Assembly (NCBI RefSeq): GCF_900105055.1
Contig: NZ_FNTA01000001.1
Location: forward strand, 1-64,000
Length of the DNA: 64,000 nt
DNA from: Amycolatopsis lurida
GTDB taxonomy: Bacteria > Actinomycetota > Actinomycetes > Mycobacteriales > Pseudonocardiaceae
Direction: 5' to 3'
Part shown: piece after piece, positions 59,245-64,000 of the stretch
Layout: every line of letters begins with the position of its first letter
How positions within the stretch are numbered: position 1 is the first letter of the stretch
Notes under the pieces: model-generated
Databases searched by the model: none
What the model was told of the DNA's origin: nothing
What the model saw: the letters and a program-made list of their open reading frames with translations, nothing else
Position numbers and translations under genes: made by a program

Positions 59245-60932
59245 CCTCCGCCCTCCCGACCGCGATCCACCACGACGAACCGGCGGGCCGCCCGATCACC
59301 ATGTTCGGCCCCGATTTCCCGTTCGCCTACGACGATTTCCTCGCCCACCCCGCCGGACTCGGCTCGCTCCCCGCCGAACGCCACGGCACCGAGGTGGCGG
59401 TGATCGGCGGCGGCCTCTCCGGCATCGTCACCGCGTACGAGCTGATGAAACTCGGCCTGCGCCCGGTCGTGTACGAGATCGCCGAGATCGGTGGCCGCCT
59501 CCGCACGGTGAACTTCCCCGGCTGCCCGGACGACGTCGTCGCGGAGATGGGCGCGATGCGCTTCCCGCCGTCGTCGACCGCGCTCTTCCACTACATCGAC
59601 AAGGTCGGCCTGGAGACGACACCGTTCCCGAACCCGCTCGCGGAGGGCACGCCGAGCACCGTCGTCGACCTCAAGGGGGAGAGCCACTACGCGCGCACGG
59701 CGGACGACCTTCCCGCCGTCTTCGGCAAGGTCGCGGCCGCCTGGGACAGCACGCTGTCCGAGCAGGCCGCGTTCACCGAGATGCAGATGGCGATCCGCGA
59801 ACGCGACGTGAAGACGATCAAGCGGCTGTGGAACGAGCTCGTGCCGCGCCTGGACAACCAGACCTTCTACGGCTTCCTCTGCGACTCGCCCGCGTTCGCC
59901 TCGTTCCGTGACCGTGAGATCTTCGGGCAGGTCGGCTTCGGGACCGGCGGCTGGGACACCGACTTCCCCAACTCGATCCTGGAGATCCTGCGGGTGGTCT
60001 ACACCGGCGCCGACGACGAGCACCGCAGCATCGTCGGCGGCAGCAGGCGGCTTCCGTTGCGGTTGTGGGAACACGCGCCCGAAGACATCGCGTTCTGGCC
60101 CGCGGGAACGAGTTTGAGCTCGCTGCACGGCGGGAGCCCGAACCCCGGCGTCGCCAGGTTGCACCGCACCGCGCCGAACAACATCACCGTGACCGACACC
60201 GAGGGCCGCATCCGTACCTATCCGGCGGCGGTGTTCACCGCGCAGAGCTGGATGCTGCTGTCGAAGATCGCCTGCGACGAGGCGCTGTTCCCGATCGACC
60301 ACTGGACGGCGATCGAGCGCACGCACTACATGGAGTCCTCGAAGGTCTTCGTCCCGGTCGACCGGCCGTTCTGGCTGGACAAGGACCCGGCGACCGGCCG
60401 CGACACGATGAGCATGACGCTCACCGACCGCATGCCGCGCGGCACGTACCTGCTCGGCGACGACCCGGACGCGCCCGCGGTGATCTGCCTGTCCTACACC
60501 TGGGCCGACGATTCGCTGAAGTGGCTGCCGCTCTCGGTTTCCGAGCGGGTCGAGGTGATGCTGCAGTCGCTGCGGGAGATCTACCCCGGCGTCGACGTCC
60601 GGCGGCACATCATCGGCGACCCGGTGACCGTGTCCTGGGAGGCCGAACCGCATTTCATGGGCGCGTTCAAGGCCAACCTGCCCGGCCACTACCGCTATCA
60701 GCACCGGCTGTTCACCCACTTCAAGCAGGACCGGCTGGAGGAGCGCCACCGCGGTCTCTTCCTGGCGGGCGACGACGTCTCGTGGACGGCGGGCTGGGCC
60801 GAAGGCGCCGTCCAGACGGCGCTGAACGCGGTGTGGGGCGTCCTGCACCACTTCGGTGGCGAGACCGACCCGGCGAACCCGGGACCGGGCGACGTCTACG
60901 ACGAGATCGCGCCCGTCGAGCTGCCCGACTGA
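59241..60932 (+). CDS. davB: Lysine 2-monooxygenase-like flavin amine oxidase (DavB-like)
   Basis: The 563-residue flavoenzyme has an N-terminal ITMFGPDFPFAYDDFLAHP segment and the FAD motif VAVIGGGLSGIVTAYELMKLG near 50. Further blocks are GGRLRT, FGTGGWDTDFPNS, SMTLTDRMPRGTYL and the C-terminal AGDDVSWTAGWAEGAVQTALNAVWG. These match lysine 2-monooxygenase DavB as I remember it, including length. The enzyme oxidatively decarboxylates the amino acid to its amide; tryptophan and phenylalanine 2-monooxygenases are relatives. It is co-translated with the DavA-like amidase. The last 37 bp overlap the convergent vanZ-like gene. Confidence 0.88.
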   Translation: MTSALPTAIHHDEPAGRPITMFGPDFPFAYDDFLAHPAGLGSLPAERHGTEVAVIGGGLSGIVTAYELMKLGLRPVVYEIAEIGGRLRTVNFPGCPDDVVAEMGAMRFPPSSTALFHYIDKVGLETTPFPNPLAEGTPSTVVDLKGESHYARTADDLPAVFGKVAAAWDSTLSEQAAFTEMQMAIRERDVKTIKRLWNELVPRLDNQTFYGFLCDSPAFASFRDREIFGQVGFGTGGWDTDFPNSILEILRVVYTGADDEHRSIVGGSRRLPLRLWEHAPEDIAFWPAGTSLSSLHGGSPNPGVARLHRTAPNNITVTDTEGRIRTYPAAVFTAQSWMLLSKIACDEALFPIDHWTAIERTHYMESSKVFVPVDRPFWLDKDPATGRDTMSMTLTDRMPRGTYLLGDDPDAPAVICLSYTWADDSLKWLPLSVSERVEVMLQSLREIYPGVDVRRHIIGDPVTVSWEAEPHFMGAFKANLPGHYRYQHRLFTHFKQDRLEERHRGLFLAGDDVSWTAGWAEGAVQTALNAVWGVLHHFGGETDPANPGPGDVYDEIAPVELPD

Positions 60933-61408
60933 GCGCGGCGGTCCACCAGCCACGCCGTGCCCGCCGCGAGGAGGGCGCCGAGTACCGCGCCGATGGTGTT
61001 CATCAGCCAGTCGTTGGTGTCGCAGGCGCGGCCGATCGCGGGCACGAGCGCCTGGAGCGTCTCGATCACGGCGGACAGCGCCGAACCCGCCGCGAGCATC
61101 GTCACCGGGCGCCGGGACGCCAGCGCGGCGAAGCAGACCGGCGGGAGGAACAGCGCGACGTTGGCCAGGAGTTCGACCGCGCCCGGCGTGGGCACGGAGA
61201 ACTGGACGGTGCACAGGATCCCGTCGATCGTGTGCGCCGTCGGCACCAAGGTCAGTGCCAAGACGGGGAGCAACGACACTCCGGCGAGTGCCCAGAGGAT
61301 CCGGCGCCTGCTCGCGAACAGGCGGCCCAGGACGGCGCAGACGAGCGCGACCAGCAGGATCGCCACCGGCACGAGGGCGGAGTGGTCGAGCAGGAAGTTC
61401 GTGATCAT
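60896..61408 (-). CDS. VanZ-like membrane protein
   Basis: The 170-residue protein has four or five membrane helices and VanZ-family marks: VPTPGAVELLANVALFLP, SAVIETLQALVPAIGRACDTNDWLMNTIGAVLGA in pieces, with the conserved D(T/V)NDW. VanZ homologues are linked to teicoplanin resistance and cell-envelope lipid biology. No van genes are nearby, so resistance is not implied. It converges on davB and overlaps it by 37 bp. Confidence 0.85.
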   Translation of the reverse strand: MITNFLLDHSALVPVAILLVALVCAVLGRLFASRRRILWALAGVSLLPVLALTLVPTAHTIDGILCTVQFSVPTPGAVELLANVALFLPPVCFAALASRRPVTMLAAGSALSAVIETLQALVPAIGRACDTNDWLMNTIGAVLGALLAAGTAWLVDRRAQSGSSTGAISS

Positions 61409-61487
61409 GGCGGGCCGATCCTACGGAGGGGTCCCTACGCCGGCTTCAAGGTAGAGAAGCGTGGTTCCCGGCTGGCCGATGGCTGCT

Positions 61488-61538
61488 GGGGTCGTGAGTG
61501 GTAAGTGTCGTTCTAACCCTCTTTGCCACTCACGACCC
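61488..61538. repeat. 52-base palindrome with conserved loop, copy 2 (inverted)
   Basis: GGGGTCGTGAGTG (61488-61500) pairs with CACTCACGACCC (61527-61538). Its loop, read on the other strand, contains AAAGAGGGTTAGAACGAC, matching the loop of the copy at 36479-36530. It lies between the tandem isochorismatase and vanZ-like genes. Confidence 0.8.
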
Positions 61539-61584
61539 TCGCGAAAACGCGTGAATTACCTGAATCGGGCACTCCCTGCTTCGC

Positions 61585-62130
61585 TCAGCCGGTGAACCCG
61601 ACCTCCGCCGACGGCACGACGCGCACCCGTCCGCCGGGATGGATCGCCGTGCTCAGGAGCAGGTTGTGCCGGGCGATGACCTGTTCGGCCGTCAGTCCCG
61701 TGGTGGGGTCTCCGTCGGCGGACGGCGCGTGGCCGTCGGCGACCAGCACGACGTCCAGCCCGTGGCTCTGCGCGGCCCGGGCGGTCGCGTCGACGCAGTA
61801 GTCGGTGGCCAGCCCGGTCAGCACCACGGTGTCGACGCCCCGGTCGACCAGCAGACCGGCCAGCCCGGTGCGGTAGAAGGAGTCCGTCGCGGTCTTGTCG
61901 ACCACGACGTCGACCGGCTCGAGACCGAGCAGCGCGCTGACCCGGGTGCCCGGCGACGAGGGATCGAAGTCGGTGCCGGGAGCGCCGATCTGCCGCAGCG
62001 CGATCACCGGGACGCCGTTCTCACGGGCCCGCCGGGCGAGCCCGGCGATCCGGACCGCCAGCTCCTCGCCGCGCCAGACCAGGGGAACGAGCATTTCCTG
62101 CATGTCGACGATCAGCAGCGCGGCCCTCAT
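61585..62130 (-). CDS. Isochorismatase-family cysteine hydrolase
   Basis: The 181-residue cysteine hydrolase has the family triad D9 (LIVDMQ), K79 (VVDKTATDSF) and C112 (LATDYCVDATAR). Family members include nicotinamidase, N-carbamoylsarcosine amidase and ureidoacrylate hydrolase; metal ligands of nicotinamidase are not evident. ATG 62130 gives a standard start, and the longer frame is not coding. It lies 10 bases downstream of the propeller protein on the same strand and may be co-transcribed. It is cytoplasmic, substrate unknown. Confidence 0.88.
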   Translation of the reverse strand: MRAALLIVDMQEMLVPLVWRGEELAVRIAGLARRARENGVPVIALRQIGAPGTDFDPSSPGTRVSALLGLEPVDVVVDKTATDSFYRTGLAGLLVDRGVDTVVLTGLATDYCVDATARAAQSHGLDVVLVADGHAPSADGDPTTGLTAEQVIARHNLLLSTAIHPGGRVRVVPSAEVGFTG

Positions 62131-62140
62131 ACGCGGCAGC

Positions 62141-63130
62141 CTAGGGCAGCGCGGCGGGCGACTCCGCCTCCGGGATGAGCAGCCGGGGCGCGCCGGCCCC
62201 GTTGGCGGGGACGGCCCAGACATCGGAGTGTCCTTGCGTGCGCGGGAGGGCATAGGCGACGGTGCGGCCGTCGAGCCAGGCCGGCTGGTCGTCAACGCTC
62301 CGGGTCTCGGCCAGCGGGGTCACCGTGCCGCTCGCGAGGTCGAGCACCGAGACCCGCCAGCCCTTCGCGGGGTCGCCGTCGACGGCGGACTTGTGGGCGA
62401 TGCGGGTTTCGTCGGGGGAGAGGGACGGGCATTCGACGTTGTCCCGCAACGTCCGCACGGTGCGGGCCTTCGAGTCGCCCTCGACGAGGTAGCGGTGGGA
62501 ACCGGTCGACATGGTGGCGTAGAACCGGTTCGGCTGCCGGGTGAAGGTGACGCCCCAGAAGTTGACGTCGGCCGCCTTGTACGGCTTGCCGTCCACGGTC
62601 ACCGCGAACTCTTCGAGCGTGCCCTCGACCTCGCCGGTGGTGAGGTCGAGGGTGCCGGCGCGGGTGGAGAACCGGCCGCCGTTGTAGGAGTCGCCGGTGA
62701 CGAACACCGTCCAGGACAGCCTCTGACCGTCGGCCGAGACGCGCGCCCGGTTGGGCACCCCGACCAGCGGGATCTCCTGTGTCACCGCGAGACGGCGATC
62801 GAGCACGGCCAGCTGGTAGGTGGTCAGCCCGGTTTCCGGCCGCAGGCAGATCCCGGTGCCGCCGGCCGCGTGGACCCGGCTGCAGGACACGGTCGACACC
62901 GCACGTGCCCCGCCCGGGTCGGCCGCGCTGACACTGGACACGTGGCCGCGGTCGGCGTCGGCGGTGCTGCGGAACAGCAACCGCGGGCCGTCGAGGCTGA
63001 CGGCGTCGCTGGTGCCCGCCGACGCGGTGTCCTGGTTGCGCGCGCCCGCCACCCCGACGTAGATCACGGCGGCCGCGATCAGCGCGAGTGTTCCGGTGAC
63101 GGCGATCAGGACGCGGGTGCGGGCGTTCAC
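62141..63130 (-). CDS. Membrane-anchored TolB/WD40-like beta-propeller protein
   Basis: The 329-residue protein has an N-terminal signal-anchor helix (about 7-26, LIAVTGTLALIAAAVIYVGVA) and an extracytoplasmic region of repeating beta blades with PD40-like motifs (ARVSADGQRLSWTVF, CPSLSPDETRIAHKS, DDQPAWLDGRTVAYA, HSDVWAVP). A Cys pair in VSCSRVHAAGGTGICLR may form a disulfide. GTG 63130 follows AGGAAGG. It is probably a ligand- or wall-associated scaffold; no enzymatic motif is visible. Confidence 0.8.
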   Translation of the reverse strand: MNARTRVLIAVTGTLALIAAAVIYVGVAGARNQDTASAGTSDAVSLDGPRLLFRSTADADRGHVSSVSAADPGGARAVSTVSCSRVHAAGGTGICLRPETGLTTYQLAVLDRRLAVTQEIPLVGVPNRARVSADGQRLSWTVFVTGDSYNGGRFSTRAGTLDLTTGEVEGTLEEFAVTVDGKPYKAADVNFWGVTFTRQPNRFYATMSTGSHRYLVEGDSKARTVRTLRDNVECPSLSPDETRIAHKSAVDGDPAKGWRVSVLDLASGTVTPLAETRSVDDQPAWLDGRTVAYALPRTQGHSDVWAVPANGAGAPRLLIPEAESPAALP

Positions 63131-63220
63131 GGTCGTGCCTTCCTGCGGGGGAGCCGAAGAACTAGTGAGGTGTAAGGCGAAGATTTCCGGAGCGAAGGCC
63201 TCCGTGCTCATGGCCGAGAC

Positions 63221-63242
63221 GTGTCGCGAAAGCCACTTTCGC
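63221..63242. repeat. Truncated copy of the GTGTCGCGAAAG palindrome
   Basis: GTGTCGCGAAAG followed by CCA and CTTTCGC matches the 29-base palindrome at 22892-22920 read in reverse, but its last arm bases (GACACC) are replaced. It lies upstream of the propeller gene. Confidence 0.6.
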
Positions 63243-63293
63243 TGGGGCTCGCGCGGGGGCGCAGTGGGTTGCCTCGCCGTCCACGGAAGCCGC

Positions 63294-63326
63294 CCGCGGG
63301 CGCGTCCACAGAGGACACGCCCGCGG
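63294..63326 (-). terminator. Terminator hairpin of the phosphoesterase gene
   Basis: CCGCGGGCGCGTCC (63294-63307) pairs with GGACACGCCCGCGG (63313-63326) with one mismatch and a five-base loop, 12 bases beyond the stop on the minus strand. There is no T-tract, as is common for actinobacterial hairpin terminators. Confidence 0.55.
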
Positions 63327-63337
63327 AGTTCACCCGA

Positions 63338-64000
63338 TCACTGCCACACGCTGGTGATCGGCGGCTTGTTCGCCGCGTTGGCGATGCCCGGCAGGCCGAA
63401 CGCCGCCTCGATCGTGCGGAGGATCGAGTAGTGGTTGATGGATTCGCTGTAGCTGCCCGGCTTCACGTGGGCACCGACGAACGTGGTGAAGATCTGGTTC
63501 ACCGACGTCCCGCTGTCCTCGTCGAAATTGACGATCAACAGGCTGTTGTGCGTCTTGGCCCACTGCGCGTAGGCGTCGAGGTTCTTCTTCAGCCATTTGT
63601 CACCGGTGTCGACCGGGCAGTCGTGCATGTCGCTGCACAGGTCCGGGGTCACGAAAGCGACGTCCGGCAGCTTGGTGAAGTCGCTGGGGAACGACGAGAA
63701 CCGTTTGTTCGCCGACGACGGCACATTGCTGAAGCTGACCCAGCTGTTGTGCTTGCGGGCGTATTTTCCCTTCGTGCAGCCGGTGTAGCCGTCCGAAGGC
63801 ATGCTCTCCGCATAGCCGACGAACTTCTTGCCGATTCCCGCCAGCTGGGAAGCGATGTTCTCCTTGTTCCCGAGATCCTGGCATTTGTTGCTGTCGACAC
63901 CGTGCGTCGAGCCCGCGAACTGGGCGATGTAGTTCGGCTGGCTCGGGTGCGTCGTGCCGTACGCCTTGGTGAACTTGGCCCCCTGCGAGGCGAGCTGGTT
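63338..64000 (-). CDS. Phosphoesterase-family (acid phosphatase-like) protein, 5' end outside window
   Basis: The frame is open to the window edge, giving the last 220 residues. It contains THPSQPNYIAQFAGS, GKKFVGYAESMPSDG, PDLCSDMHDCPVDTGDKWLKKNLD and LLIVNFDEDSG, then a C-terminal SILRTIEAAFGLPG. These are marks of the PF04185 phosphoesterase family (AcpA/phospholipase C-like), whose metal-binding Asp and His residues are in the DMHDC and FDEDSG regions. Members are usually secreted; the signal peptide would be beyond position 64000. Confidence 0.9.
   Translation of the reverse strand, partial: NQLASQGAKFTKAYGTTHPSQPNYIAQFAGSTHGVDSNKCQDLGNKENIASQLAGIGKKFVGYAESMPSDGYTGCTKGKYARKHNSWVSFSNVPSSANKRFSSFPSDFTKLPDVAFVTPDLCSDMHDCPVDTGDKWLKKNLDAYAQWAKTHNSLLIVNFDEDSGTSVNQIFTTFVGAHVKPGSYSESINHYSILRTIEAAFGLPGIANAANKPPITSVWQ

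Noticed and set aside
59070..61214. A 714-codon frame antisense to the davB-like gene
   Set aside because: The composition is that of an antisense shadow, and the sense strand encodes a full-length flavoenzyme.
60896..61408. Glycopeptide resistance on the strength of a VanZ-like protein
   Set aside because: No vanHAX, vanRS or other resistance gene is in the window, and VanZ-like proteins are common outside such loci.

Overview
The window is high-GC DNA with strongly G/C-biased third codon positions, many 1-4 bp gene overlaps, GTG starts, several probable leaderless promoters and mycothiol-type enzyme families. Together these point to a filamentous actinomycete, most likely Pseudonocardiales and Amycolatopsis-like; the genus is an inference. 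It looks like chromosomal accessory DNA. I saw no rRNA, tRNA, CRISPR array, insertion sequence or phage gene.

Layout. (1) 0-9 kb: an HNH/DUF222 nuclease-like gene, a repeat-filled gap, then a divergent catabolic locus. The minus operon is LysR, alpha/beta hydrolase and a frameshifted MHS-type transporter. The plus operon is acyl-CoA dehydrogenase, class III CoA-transferase, mesaconyl-CoA-hydratase-like protein and CitE-type lyase. This suits catabolism of a branched C5 dicarboxylate. (2) 9-15 kb: an AraC regulator, then a TetR regulator divergent from patatin, SDR and Baeyer-Villiger-type monooxygenase genes. (3) 15-23 kb: a secreted-protease island with a papain-like protease and its membrane-anchored partner, a LAL-type LuxR regulator, a trypsin-like protease and a subtilisin. 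(4) 23-29 kb: a TetR-controlled IrtA/IrtB siderophore importer operon ending in an alpha/beta hydrolase. (5) 29-36.5 kb: a BtrH_N-like protein and a 2126-residue DUF11-repeat surface protein with an LAVTG sortase-E type signal. (6) 36.5-45.6 kb: Rid protein, mycothiol-isomerase family protein, rhodanese/TetR pair, fused SecDF, antiporter, a membrane protein with a duplicated domain, and a LysR regulator.

(7) 45.6-54.5 kb: a streptogrisin-like protease, a Gdx guanidinium exporter preceded by a guanidine-III riboswitch, a TetR/SRPBCC pair, a GT-C mannosyltransferase, a DUF4230 protein, a second antiporter and a GAF regulator. (8) 54.6-64 kb: a SnoaL-FMO fusion, a WYL/DinB pair, the remnant of a gene, a DavA/DavB lysine 2-monooxygenase operon, VanZ, isochorismatase, a beta-propeller protein and a truncated phosphoesterase.

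Two themes cross the regions. Regulators are usually divergent from their presumed targets, with visible dyads between them, some overlapping the -10 box or start codon. In addition, at least five unrelated families of intergenic palindromes lie at 3' ends of genes, mostly convergent junctions. Two of these families occur as inverted, near-identical copies far apart in the window. The most novel leads are the conserved-loop palindromes, the protease island with matching putative operators on both sides of its LuxR regulator, and the duplicated-domain membrane protein.
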